From assembly GCF_004102025.1 (NCBI RefSeq), contig NZ_CP025228.1:744001-808000 (forward strand): a stretch of DNA of 64,000 nt, in the 5' to 3' direction. This stretch comes from Actinomyces qiguomingii (lineage in GTDB: Bacteria; Actinomycetota; Actinomycetes; Actinomycetales; Actinomycetaceae). The position numbers were made by a program, and so were the translations under genes. Numbering within the stretch: the first letter of the stretch is position 1; every line of letters starts with the position of its first letter. Shown in pieces: positions 17,544 through 26,433 of the stretch. Below the pieces are notes generated by a model. That model ran no database searches, had not been told where the DNA came from, and was given only the letters and a program-made list of their open reading frames with translations.

Positions 17544-19502
17544 ATGGCGCCACTCGATTTGCGACAGACCGGCTCATCGGCCTGCCGGTGTGCTCCGGCC
17601 ACTCCGGGAGTGCACGGCTGGGGCGTCGGCCGTTCCCCGCTCGGCATCGACGCGGTCCGCATCTGTCCGGAAAGCCCGCTGGGCCGCTGGCAGGAGCGCA
17701 ACGCCTCCCGCACTATTCCCCATTGCATTGAGCAACTGGATACCTCCGGCGTCATGGACAACTTCCGGCGCGTGGTGGGGGAGTCCGGCGCGACCCACCG
17801 GGGTTTTGTCTTTGCCGATTCGGATCTGTACAAGGTGATCGAGGCGGTCGCCTGGGAGAAGGTCCGCTCCGGCACCAGCCGCTTTGACTCTTGGCTCGAC
17901 GAGGCCATTGCGCTGATCGCCCGCGTGCAGGAGCCGACCGGCTACCTGCATACCTGGATTCAGGGCGTGGCCCCCTCCAGGCGTTTCGCCGACTTGGGTC
18001 GCAATCATGAGATGTACGTGCTCGGGCACCTGATCCAGGCGGCCGTAGCCCTGGACCGGGCGACGGGCCGGGGTGACTTGCTGCAGATAGCGATTCGTTT
18101 CGCCGCTCTGGTGGATAGGCGGTTCGGACCGGGCCGTGGGGACGGCATCCCGGGTCACCCCGAGATCGAGACCGCACTCATCGAGCTTTACCGCCACACA
18201 GGCGAGGCCCGTTGGCTGCACCTGGCCGAGCACCTCATCGATCAACGCGGCCGTGACATACTTCCCGATGAGGGCTTCGGGCACCGCTACTACCAGGACC
18301 ACTCGCCCGTGCGTGAAGCCGTCGATCCCGCCGGCCATGCCGTTCGCCAGCTCTACCTGAACGCCGGCGTCACCGACCTGTACCTGGAGACCGGCGAGGC
18401 GGCGCTGCGCGAGGTGATGTGCGCGCAGTGGGACCGTGTTCATGAGCGCAAGATGTATCTTTCCGGCGCCTTCGGCTCCCGCCATCGCGACGAATCCTTC
18501 GGAAACGACTACGAGTTGCCCTCCGACCGTGCCTACGCCGAGACCTGTGCCACCATCGCGGACCTGCACTGGACCTGGCGCATGCTGTTGGCCGGTGAGG
18601 ATCGCCGCTATGCCGACGTCATGGAACGTGAACTTTTCAACGCCCTGCCGGCTGCGATCGATGAGAGCGGCACCCGCTTCTTCTACTCCAGCCCCATGCA
18701 GCGACGCCCCGACCGTTTTGCCGAGGAGAACGCCCCCGCCGAACGGCAGCCCTGGTACGCCTGCGCCTGCTGCCCGCCCAATCTCGCCCGGACCATCGCG
18801 CAAGCCGGCGCCTACGTAGCCACCGTCCGGCAGGTCCCGGACGGGCCTGCGCTGGAACTGCACCAACTGATCGCTTGCGAAATCGTCCTGCCTGATGCCC
18901 TCGGTGGCGGCACACTGACGGTGCGGACTCGCTATCCGGTGGACGGTGAGGTCTGTCTGGGTGTTGCGGGTGCGCCGTTGCCAGCCAGAGCGGTTGTACG
19001 GGTGCGCATCCCGGTCTGGGCGGATGGCGCCACGCTGTGTGTGGGAGGCAGGCAACGCCTGGTGTCCGAGGCTGAGCGTGCCCACGGCTACACCCAGATC
19101 CCTGCCGAAGAGGTCGACGGTGCTGTTGTGCGCCTCCCGCTCCATCCCCGTTGGACTGCCGCCAACCACCGCGTGGATGCTCTGCGCGGCGCCGTTGCCC
19201 TAGAACGAGGGCCGATCCTGTACTGCCTTGAGCAGACGGATCTGCCCGAGGGTGTCGCCGTCGACGACGTATTCTTACCTGCACTGCCCGCAGTCGCCGA
19301 GCTACCTCCGACGACCACCGGCCCGGCCCCCGTGCTGCGGGTAAGGCTGGATGTGCGCGATCCCGATGATCGGCTTTACCACCCCGCTTCATGGGCTGAG
19401 CCCGCCGTGCCCTTACGAAATGTGGAGGCGGAGCTGGTGCCCTTCTCCGCCTGGGGCAACCGCGGCCCCGGCGCCATGCGCGTATGGATTCCGACAACCT
19501 GA
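17544..19502 (+). CDS. Beta-L-arabinofuranosidase, GH127
   Basis: 652 aa; the ATG at 17544 has AGAGGAG 6 nt upstream, preferred over an upstream in-frame start at 17484 that lies in the promoter. The active site of the characterised Bifidobacterium enzyme HypBA1 maps cleanly: Glu317 (acid/base), Glu333 and Cys335 in AETCATI, and the Cys409-Cys410 pair in WYACACCPPN, with Cys409 the nucleophile and the others zinc ligands. The enzyme releases beta-linked L-arabinofuranose, as found in extensin-type or arabino-oligosaccharide chains. No signal peptide, so it acts on imported sugars. First gene of an operon with importer 2. Confidence 0.93.
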   Translation: MAPLDLRQTGSSACRCAPATPGVHGWGVGRSPLGIDAVRICPESPLGRWQERNASRTIPHCIEQLDTSGVMDNFRRVVGESGATHRGFVFADSDLYKVIEAVAWEKVRSGTSRFDSWLDEAIALIARVQEPTGYLHTWIQGVAPSRRFADLGRNHEMYVLGHLIQAAVALDRATGRGDLLQIAIRFAALVDRRFGPGRGDGIPGHPEIETALIELYRHTGEARWLHLAEHLIDQRGRDILPDEGFGHRYYQDHSPVREAVDPAGHAVRQLYLNAGVTDLYLETGEAALREVMCAQWDRVHERKMYLSGAFGSRHRDESFGNDYELPSDRAYAETCATIADLHWTWRMLLAGEDRRYADVMERELFNALPAAIDESGTRFFYSSPMQRRPDRFAEENAPAERQPWYACACCPPNLARTIAQAGAYVATVRQVPDGPALELHQLIACEIVLPDALGGGTLTVRTRYPVDGEVCLGVAGAPLPARAVVRVRIPVWADGATLCVGGRQRLVSEAERAHGYTQIPAEEVDGAVVRLPLHPRWTAANHRVDALRGAVALERGPILYCLEQTDLPEGVAVDDVFLPALPAVAELPPTTTGPAPVLRVRLDVRDPDDRLYHPASWAEPAVPLRNVEAELVPFSAWGNRGPGAMRVWIPTT

Positions 19503-19567
19503 CCCTACCGAGTTCCACGCCCTTCTGCATTTGTCCATTCCCCAACCCTCACTCAAAGGAGAGAACC

Positions 19568-21193
19568 ATGAACACCTGTACACGTGTGCCTACATTCAGT
19601 CGGCGCACCATGCTGCGGAGCCTGGCGGCCTCCGCTGCCGTCGGTGCTGCAGGCGGCACGCTCGCCGCCTGCAGCGGAACCGGATCGAGTAGCTCCAACG
19701 AGCTTCGCATCCTCGTGCTTAAGCACCCTCTCACTAAGCCCATGGCGCAGATGGCGTGGGCGAAGCAGCTCGAGGACATCGCGGGCATGCCCATCACCTG
19801 GGAGGAGGTCTCCGCCGACTGGGACCAGAAGAAATCCACAATGCTCGCCGCGGGGGACGTTCCCGATCTGATCGTCGGCACCGGGGCCATTTCGGACTCC
19901 GACCTGGCCACCTACGGCACGCTCTTCGAGGATCTCTCCGACGATCTCGACGCCATTTCCAACGTCAAGGAAATGCTGACGACCAAGCCGGAACTCACCG
20001 CTCTGGCCACCCAGAGCGGTGGTGCGATCTACGCCGTCCCCGGGTATAAGCGCTTTTGGCCGCCTACCGTCCAGCATCAGTACATCAACCGCCAGTGGCT
20101 GGATGCGCTGGGTCTGGAAATGCCCACCACCTGGGACGAGCTGTACGACGTACTTGTCGCCTTCAAGGAGGGCGATCCGACCGGAACCGGGGCGAAGGTG
20201 ATCCCCATGGACTGGAGCCCGGTGGGCACCACGGGCTTCGGCTACTTCCAATCCATACTGTTGCTCGGGTCAACCGGCCTGCCGCTGTCCTCAGGAGGCG
20301 GCCAGGGTTACTTCCTCCAGGACGGTAAGGTCTCCAACTTCCTCATCGACGAGCGCTACCGCGACGTTATGGTCTTCCTATCCAAATGCTATGCAGCGGG
20401 GCTAATCTCCACAGAGGTCTTGACTCAGGACTACTCGGCCTACCAGTCTGCCGCTCGCGGGCCGGGGGATGGCGTCGCCACGGTGGGGTTCACCTGGGGC
20501 TGGACCCGCTCGGACCGTTTCGGTCCCGAGATCTACGAGCAGTACGAGGCCATGCCCGTACTCGCACAGAAGGCCGGACAGGCAGCTACCGTGTCTTGGA
20601 GCTACGACGGGCTTGGCGAGAACTTCCCCGCCAACCAAATCGTGGTCTCGGCCTCCACCCCAAACAAGGAAGCCGCGCTGAAGGTCCTCAACGCCTTCTA
20701 CGACCGGGAGATGAGCCTGCAAGTGCTCTTCGGAGACATCGGTCCAAACATTGAGAAAGTCGATGAGAACACCTATAAGGTGCTGCCGGCCGAGGATGGG
20801 ACTGACCCCTCGACCTGGAAATGGACCTCCACGCTGGCGGACAACGGCCCCATGTGGATCCGTGATGACATCACCGTGGAACTGCCCACAGACCTGCAGG
20901 AGGCTATCGACGAGACCGTCCCCTTGCAGCCCGCCATCGACAATATGGATCTGGACAAGGACGTATACCCCACCCAGTTCATCAAGATGACCGCGGAGGA
21001 CATCAGTGCCATGGCGCTGGTCAACACCACCATGCTCAACACCACGCAGACCAAGTTCGCCGATTGGATCACCAACGGCGGGGTCGAGGAGCAGTGGGAC
21101 GACTACCTCGCCACCGTCAAGGCCTCGGGCATCGAGGACAACATCGCCAAGATGCAGCAGTATTACGACGACTACATGACTTCGAAGCAATGA
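19568..21193 (+). CDS. ABC transporter substrate-binding lipoprotein, LplA type (importer 2)
   Basis: 541 aa, larger than usual sugar-binding proteins and typical of the LplA/YtcQ group. The ATG at 19568 has AAAGGAGAG upstream. A signal sequence with SRRTM and lipobox LAAC (Cys35) anchors it. The WTST and PTQF C-terminal regions resemble the family. It lies 65 bp after GH127 and its stop overlaps the next permease (ATGA). Confidence 0.9.
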   Translation: MNTCTRVPTFSRRTMLRSLAASAAVGAAGGTLAACSGTGSSSSNELRILVLKHPLTKPMAQMAWAKQLEDIAGMPITWEEVSADWDQKKSTMLAAGDVPDLIVGTGAISDSDLATYGTLFEDLSDDLDAISNVKEMLTTKPELTALATQSGGAIYAVPGYKRFWPPTVQHQYINRQWLDALGLEMPTTWDELYDVLVAFKEGDPTGTGAKVIPMDWSPVGTTGFGYFQSILLLGSTGLPLSSGGGQGYFLQDGKVSNFLIDERYRDVMVFLSKCYAAGLISTEVLTQDYSAYQSAARGPGDGVATVGFTWGWTRSDRFGPEIYEQYEAMPVLAQKAGQAATVSWSYDGLGENFPANQIVVSASTPNKEAALKVLNAFYDREMSLQVLFGDIGPNIEKVDENTYKVLPAEDGTDPSTWKWTSTLADNGPMWIRDDITVELPTDLQEAIDETVPLQPAIDNMDLDKDVYPTQFIKMTAEDISAMALVNTTMLNTTQTKFADWITNGGVEEQWDDYLATVKASGIEDNIAKMQQYYDDYMTSKQ

Positions 21194-22143
21194 GCACCAC
21201 AGTGGTAAAGCCTTCCGGTGCCTCGGCGGTACGTTCCGGGCATGGCCCGGCCAGACACCTCAAGCGATATTGGCAGCTGTGGGTCATGGTGCTGCCGGCC
21301 ACCGCCTTCGTACTGGTCTTCGCCTACGTTCCTATGTACGGCATTCAGCTGGCCTTTCGGGAGTTCGACTTCGCCGCGGGTTTGACCGGCGGCAAGTTCG
21401 TGGGGTTGAAATACTTCCAACAGTTCTTCGAATCCCCGATGTTCGCCACCCTGATGCGCAACACCGTGTTGATCTCGATAAGCACGCTTGTGCTGGGATT
21501 CATTGCGCCGATCATTCTCGCGCTGCTGATCAACCAGCTCATGCGCTCACGCATCAAACGCTGGGTCCAGACCATCACCTACCTGCCACACTTCATCTCC
21601 GTGGTAGTGATCGTGGGCATGCTGCAGGTGTTCTTGTCGCCCAGTGACGGCCTGTTGACACGGCTGTTGGCGTTCGTCGGCATCTCGGGCACTAACTTTC
21701 TGGGAGACACGGGCAGCTTCGTCCCGGTCTATGTCCTATCTGACATCTGGCAGCACGCCGGATGGAATTCGATTATCTATCTGGCGGCGCTTGCTGGGGT
21801 CAACACCCAGCTGTATGAGGCCGCCCGAATCGACGGCGCCAACCGGTGGCAACTCATACGCCACGTGGATATACCGGCTCTCGTGCCCACGATGATCATC
21901 CTGCTCATTCTCAACATGGGCAACGTACTCAACACTGGCTTCGAAAAGGTATTCCTGATGCAGAACACCCTGAACCTGCCGATCTCCGAGGTGATCGCGA
22001 CCTACACCTACAAGATCGGTATTCTCAGCAGCCAATTCAGCTACTCAACTGCCATCGGCCTGTTTAACACGCTCATCAACTTCACCTTCCTCGTGCTTGC
22101 CAACCGCATCGCGAAACGGGTGTCGGATACGAGCTTGTGGTGA
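21190..22143 (+). CDS. ABC transporter permease, LplB/YtcP type (importer 2)
   Basis: 317 aa beginning at the ATG that overlaps the binding-protein stop by 4 bp; the earlier in-frame start is a shadow. About six membrane segments. The EAA motif is EAARIDGANRWQLI followed by VDIPALVP. The sequence WVMVLPATAFVLVFAYVPM at the start of segment 1 is typical of LplB. Confidence 0.9.
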   Translation: MSTTVVKPSGASAVRSGHGPARHLKRYWQLWVMVLPATAFVLVFAYVPMYGIQLAFREFDFAAGLTGGKFVGLKYFQQFFESPMFATLMRNTVLISISTLVLGFIAPIILALLINQLMRSRIKRWVQTITYLPHFISVVVIVGMLQVFLSPSDGLLTRLLAFVGISGTNFLGDTGSFVPVYVLSDIWQHAGWNSIIYLAALAGVNTQLYEAARIDGANRWQLIRHVDIPALVPTMIILLILNMGNVLNTGFEKVFLMQNTLNLPISEVIATYTYKIGILSSQFSYSTAIGLFNTLINFTFLVLANRIAKRVSDTSLW

Positions 22144-22156
22144 TGAAGGGGGAGAC

Positions 22157-23104
22157 ATGACCACCACATTGCTGGCATCGGGCCGATCCCGCACGCGGCG
22201 GCCTGACTCTCGGCGTCGGCGCTCGTCGTCGGGAGAGAGGCTATTCGAGCTCGGCGTGCTACTGGCATGCGCGCTTGTAGTGTTCGCGACCCTGTATCCG
22301 ATCTACTTCGTCCTGATCGCGTCCATCAGCGACTCGGGCGCTGTGGCAACCGGACAAGTCATCATGTTTCCCAAACGGCTGAGCGTGTTCGGGTACGAGC
22401 AGATCCTCGGCGACGCGCGCATCTGGACCGGGTACCGTAACACGATTGTGTATACAGCGGTGGGCACGGTCTTGAACCTGGCGGTCACACTGCCTGCGGC
22501 CTTCGCTCTGTCCCGCAAGGAGTTCCGACCGCGGCGCCCGCTCATGCTGTTCTTCGCCTTCACCATGTTCTTCAGCGGCGGGCTCATTCCGACGTATCTG
22601 CTCTACAAGGACCTTGGGTTGCTGGACAACTGGCTGGTATTCATCCTGCCTTCGGCGGTCAACGTCTACAATCTGATCATTGCCCGTTCCTTCTTCGAAA
22701 ACTCCCTCCCCGAGGAGCTCTACGAGGCAGCGACGCTTGACGGCGCGGATTACTTCAGGTTCTTCGCCACCGTGGCGCTGCCGTTGTCGAAGGCAATCAT
22801 CTCGGTGATCGGACTGTACTACCTGGTGCAGCACTGGAATGACTTCTTCACCGGCCTCATCTTCGTCCGCGACTATGCCAAGCAGCCGCTGCAGATCGTC
22901 CTGCGAGACATCCTGCTGTCCAACCAGGCCTTCTCTGGCGGGGCTGGCGGTGGTGGCGGGTCGGGAGGTGCTTACGCGCAGCGATACGCCGACCAGATCA
23001 AGTATGGAGTGATCGTGGTGTCCACCCTGCCCGTTATCGTCGTATACCCCTTCCTGCAGAAGTACTTTGAGAAGGGTGTTCTGATCGGAGCGGTGAAGGG
23101 ATGA
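22157..23104 (+). CDS. ABC transporter permease, LplC/YtcP type (importer 2)
   Basis: 315 aa; ATG at 22157 behind GGGGGAG. The EAA motif is EAATLDGADYFRFF followed by VALPLSKA. A Gly-rich insertion (GGAGGGGGSGG) near residue 260 sits in a predicted external loop before the last membrane segment and is longer than usual. The stop overlaps the next gene by 4 bp. Confidence 0.9.
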   Translation: MTTTLLASGRSRTRRPDSRRRRSSSGERLFELGVLLACALVVFATLYPIYFVLIASISDSGAVATGQVIMFPKRLSVFGYEQILGDARIWTGYRNTIVYTAVGTVLNLAVTLPAAFALSRKEFRPRRPLMLFFAFTMFFSGGLIPTYLLYKDLGLLDNWLVFILPSAVNVYNLIIARSFFENSLPEELYEAATLDGADYFRFFATVALPLSKAIISVIGLYYLVQHWNDFFTGLIFVRDYAKQPLQIVLRDILLSNQAFSGGAGGGGGSGGAYAQRYADQIKYGVIVVSTLPVIVVYPFLQKYFEKGVLIGAVKG

Positions 23105-23841
23105 GTCGCCAGTGCGCCTCACGGGCGAGCCTCATGCCCACCCTTGTGGGGTGGCATATGCGCACTGGCGAGATGGCAGGACGCTTATTCGTCCTACATC
23201 TGGTCTGGCTGCTGGGCGTGGTCGCCGGCGGGGTAATTCTCGGCGCGGCACCGGCAACCATGGCGCTTAATGCCGCAATTCGCCGGGACTTGCTCAATCA
23301 GGTCTTGGCGGCGCGCAATTTGGTCGTCGCCGAGCGGCCCGGCCTGTGGCAGGAGTTCTGGCGGGTATGGCGGCAAGAGTTCTGGCGCGCGCAAGCGATC
23401 GGGGGCGTGGTGCTCGTAGGCTGGGCCGTGCTTGCCCTGGACCGTTTGGTTTTGCGCGGTGGCGTTGGCGGGGTCACGCCTTGGCTTTCCGGGCTCGTGG
23501 TGGTGCTCAGCCTGCTTTGGGCGGCGGCGACTTTCATTGTCTGGCCGGTGGCGGTTCACTTCGACGAGGCCCTACCGCGGGTGGCCAAGCTGGTGGTGGT
23601 GTTGGCGCTGTCGCGTCCGGCGCAATTGTTTACGGTGCTGGTCGTTGCGGCGGGATGGCTGTGGTTATGGCGTGCATGCCCCGGACTGATCCCCGTCTTT
23701 GGCGTGGCACTGCCCACCTGGTGCGTCTCTTGGTTGTACTGGCACTCCGGAGTCCTCCCGCTGCCCGAGTCGGCGGTGCCGATCGAAGCCCCCGACGATG
23801 TTGACATTGACGCCGCCATTCGGGCGCAGGCGGAGCGTTGA
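23101..23841 (+). CDS. YesL-like DUF624 membrane protein
   Basis: 246 aa with about five hydrophobic segments and an N-terminal LFVLHLVWLLGVVAGGVILG followed by AAPATMALNAAIRRDL, the usual DUF624 opening. These proteins sit in operons with LplABC-type importers and glycoside hydrolases; the function is unknown, perhaps transporter assembly. It overlaps the permease by 4 bp (ATGA), completing the GH127 operon. The C-terminus is acidic. Confidence 0.8.
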   Translation: MSRQCASRASLMPTLVGWHMRTGEMAGRLFVLHLVWLLGVVAGGVILGAAPATMALNAAIRRDLLNQVLAARNLVVAERPGLWQEFWRVWRQEFWRAQAIGGVVLVGWAVLALDRLVLRGGVGGVTPWLSGLVVVLSLLWAAATFIVWPVAVHFDEALPRVAKLVVVLALSRPAQLFTVLVVAAGWLWLWRACPGLIPVFGVALPTWCVSWLYWHSGVLPLPESAVPIEAPDDVDIDAAIRAQAER

Positions 23842-23862
23842 CGTATCTGGAGGCCATGCTCG

Positions 23863-24396
23863 TCACGTGATGCGCTCCAGAAGTAGGAGTCCAGCATCGG
23901 CGCCGGGCGTAAGGCATGCAGTCAGGCTGCGATACTCATCGTTCCCTTTGACGACGGCGCAACTGAGGGTCGAGGTGTCGTTGACGATATGGGCGGCGCC
24001 CGCACTTTCCGCGATCCCACTTATAAGGTTTACGCGGCGCGGCGACGGGGAGGTAAACTCCAGATCGAGCCAGGTACCTTCGACTTCGGCGGCATGGAGC
24101 GCATAGACCGCATCGTGCTCACCGTGCGGCCCGACCTTCGACTCGTGGTACTCCTTCAGGACGACAGAATCAGGTACTGTCACTCCCCAATTACTTTCGA
24201 GTGCTTTTATCTGCCAAGTCAAATTGTTGTCCTCCGCCTCATCGGAAGCCAGCGCGCCCACAAGAGGTTCTCCGATTAGAGTGATAACCAATGACATGGC
24301 GCCCACTGCTAATGTGGGCGCGATGATGATAACCGCGATCAGCATGAATGTGTGCTTAGTCGTCAGCTTATGTGCAGGCGATAACTTCCTGATCAT
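23863..24396 (-). CDS. Hypothetical membrane-anchored protein
   Basis: 177 aa with one hydrophobic segment at about residues 16-42, flanked by Lys residues, and a soluble C-terminal domain that would lie outside. I do not recognise a family. It lies 10 bp downstream of the secreted protein gene at 24406 and is surely co-transcribed. Its DNA is less GC-rich than the flanking carbohydrate genes, suggesting separate ancestry. Partner or immunity-type roles are guesses only. Confidence 0.7.
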   Translation of the reverse strand: MIRKLSPAHKLTTKHTFMLIAVIIIAPTLAVGAMSLVITLIGEPLVGALASDEAEDNNLTWQIKALESNWGVTVPDSVVLKEYHESKVGPHGEHDAVYALHAAEVEGTWLDLEFTSPSPRRVNLISGIAESAGAAHIVNDTSTLSCAVVKGNDEYRSLTACLTPGADAGLLLLERIT

Positions 24397-24405
24397 ATGG
24401 TTATT

Positions 24406-25110
24406 CTAACGTTGAACGGGTAAATGGCGCGCGTCTGCTGGGCGGCTCGCATCACCTGGATGACTTGCTGTTTGTAGGCCAACGTAGTCGTTGGTGCTGA
24501 AGTCATACATATCTCTAGTGCTGATTCTCTTGCCGACCCGCCCCCAGGAGAAGCGATGGATTGAATAATAAAGATCGTAGTCAACCGTTTCACCGGTTTT
24601 TTCAAATGCGGCGCTGCCTCGCTTCGCCTTGGATGATCGCAGTCTTTTAATGAGTTGCGTCTGTGCTGCGATTCCTCCGTTTTTCGGTATGCGTGTGGTT
24701 CCTCCTCGCTTCAGGTTTAGTCCGTGAAGAGCCAATTCTGCCGACAGTTTGTATCCGGCTGATAGGAAACTCGCCCCGATTCCGGCCACTGCCACGCGAA
24801 GGGCCCTTCTCGTTCTGGCGGAACTGGTCGCGTCGGGGACGTCCAGTCGAGAGGTGGCTTGTGCGGCGCCTTCCTCATACTCCGTTGCGGCGCTCTCGTA
24901 CCCGTTACTTCTAAGCACTCCTTCGATGGACTGTCCCTTCGATGTGAGGTCGTCGTTGATCTCGGCGAGCAGGCCGGGAATGTCTGGAGTTGGTTGTGTC
25001 TCAGTGGGCGGAATGCGGGGTGACGCTGAAGCGGATGCAGGGGCAGGTAACAGGGTGACGCTCCCCGCAATCGTGGTGAATAGAGTTATTGCTGAGCGTC
25101 GTTGCATCAT
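24406..25110 (-). CDS. Hypothetical secreted protein
   Basis: 234 aa from the ATG at 25110, with GGAG 6 nt upstream; the ATG 24 bp earlier has no such site. A signal peptide (MMQRRSAITLFTTIAG, then APASASA) predicts export. A Pro/Thr-rich stretch follows, then a region with one weakly hydrophobic helix at about 105-135, and a C-terminal part rich in Tyr and charged residues (YYSIHRFSWGRVGKR). No enzyme motif is recognised. GC content is lower than the neighbours. Confidence 0.7.
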   Translation of the reverse strand: MMQRRSAITLFTTIAGSVTLLPAPASASASPRIPPTETQPTPDIPGLLAEINDDLTSKGQSIEGVLRSNGYESAATEYEEGAAQATSRLDVPDATSSARTRRALRVAVAGIGASFLSAGYKLSAELALHGLNLKRGGTTRIPKNGGIAAQTQLIKRLRSSKAKRGSAAFEKTGETVDYDLYYSIHRFSWGRVGKRISTRDMYDFSTNDYVGLQTASHPGDASRPADARHLPVQR

Positions 25111-25472
25111 GGTGATCTCCGATCCTGCGCCCAACTTGGTGAGTCAACCCTAGCCATTGTGTCGCCACTGACATGTACTTCTTTTGATTGAGGTAGCGGT
25201 CGTCGGTGCGGCGTAGATCGTTGTCGTGGGTTCGCTCTTGCGGGCCTTGCGTGCAGGTTTGATGCGTGATAGGGGCGTTCGGACTGGTTGCGCGGAGCTG
25301 CGCCCATACCAGGATCTGTCGAGACTCGCTTGCGGCTCACCGAACCTTGTGTTTGGGGCGTAGTTCGGCGGAGGTTTGCTCGATTCATGCGAGCCGAGGG
25401 AGTGGAATGGGTGGCCGGGGTGACGGGGGTGCCATAGGGGAGGCCGGTTGGATGACGTCGATCGGGCAGGGG
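25111..25472. other. Intergenic region without a supported gene
   Basis: About 360 bp between the secreted-protein start and the araDA promoter. A long antisense frame crosses it and the araD gene, but its Arg/Pro/His-rich translation looks like a shadow. I see no RNA gene or repeat here. Confidence 0.4.
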
Positions 25473-25501
25473 TTGACGGTGTCGATGTGAGCGTTCACAA
25501 T
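25473..25501 (+). promoter_or_regulatory. araDA promoter with TGTGAGCGTTCACA operator
   Basis: TTGACG at 25473-25478, a 17-bp spacer and CACAAT at 25496-25501. A near-perfect palindrome TGTGAGCGTTCACA (25486-25499) covers the end of the spacer and the -10. The same palindrome sits at the identical offset from the -35 in the ChvE importer promoter at 40089, which strongly suggests one shared repressor. Confidence 0.7.
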
Positions 25502-25580
25502 CAGGGTTGCGGCAACGGTGCCCAGCGGCGCCGTCGCCCAGATCTCCGATCCACCATACGAAACAACTGGGAGAAGAAAC

Positions 25581-26318
25581 ATGACTGAGCGGATTGTGCT
25601 GGCTGATTTGGATGATGGTGTGCGTGGGGCGGTCGCCGAAGCGCGTGAGCGGGTGGCGCGGCTGCATGGGGAGTTGATTCGGTGGGGGCTGGTGGTGTGG
25701 ACGGCTGGGAATGTGTCTGAGCGTGTGGTGGTGACTCGGCCGGATGGGAGTGCGGAGCGGACGGACTTGTTCGTGATCAAACCGTCTGGAGTGGCCTACG
25801 AGGAGCTGACGGCGGACAACATGGTGGTGTGCACCCTGAACGGGGACAAGATCGAGGATGGTACGCCGGAGGACTTGGTGCCGTCGTCGGATACGGCGGC
25901 GCATGCGTATGTGTATCGGCATATGGATGGCGTGGGCGGGGTGGTGCACACCCACTCCACCTACGCCACTGCATGGGCGGCGCGGCGGGAGCCGATTCCG
26001 TGTGTGCTGACGATGATGGCGGACGAGTTCGGCGGGGAGATTCCGGTGGGGCCATTCGCTCTGATCGGGGATGACTCGATTGGCCGGGGGATTGTGGAGA
26101 CGCTGTCGGGCTCGCGCTCGCCCGCGGTGTTGATGGCGAATCACGGCCCGTTCACAATCGGAGCCGATGCCAGGGCGGCGGTGAAGGCCGCGGCCATGTG
26201 CGAGGAGGTGGCGCGTACGGTGCACATCGCGCGTCAGGGGGGTGAGATGGTTCCGATTGAGCAGGACCTGATCGACCGCCTCAACGACCGCTACCAGAAC
26301 GTCTACGGCCAACACTGA
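25581..26318 (+). CDS. araD: L-ribulose-5-phosphate 4-epimerase
   Basis: 245 aa; ATG at 25581 behind GGGAGAAG. A class II aldolase-fold protein: GNVSERV near the N-terminus and the zinc-binding [11 protein letters not shown] (His123, His125), as in AraD. It converts L-ribulose 5-phosphate to D-xylulose 5-phosphate, the last step of the isomerase pathway for L-arabinose. It is followed by araA; the ribulokinase araB, which usually precedes or adjoins it, is absent. Confidence 0.93.
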   Translation: MTERIVLADLDDGVRGAVAEARERVARLHGELIRWGLVVWTAGNVSERVVVTRPDGSAERTDLFVIKPSGVAYEELTADNMVVCTLNGDKIEDGTPEDLVPSSDTAAHAYVYRHMDGVGGVVHTHSTYATAWAARREPIPCVLTMMADEFGGEIPVGPFALIGDDSIGRGIVETLSGSRSPAVLMANHGPFTIGADARAAVKAAAMCEEVARTVHIARQGGEMVPIEQDLIDRLNDRYQNVYGQH

Positions 26319-26342
26319 CCAACCCGTCCGCCCCGAGCCGGT

Positions 26343-26376
26343 GCCCCGCCCGAGCCGCCGCCCGGCACGGCGGGGC
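26343..26376 (+). other. Intercistronic hairpin between araD and araA
   Basis: GCCCCGCC (26343-26350) pairs perfectly with GGCGGGGC (26369-26376) across an 18-nt loop. No U-tract follows, so it is more likely an mRNA-stability or partial attenuation element than a full terminator. Confidence 0.4.
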
Positions 26377-26433
26377 CGCCACGGAACGCTTTTCAACCTA
26401 CTGTCCATCAACGCAATTCAAAGGATAAGACTC

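Noticed and set aside
25107..26411. Long minus-strand frame of 434 codons across araD
   Set aside because: It lies antisense to a clear AraD gene and its translation is Arg/Pro/His-rich with no family match, a typical GC-rich shadow.
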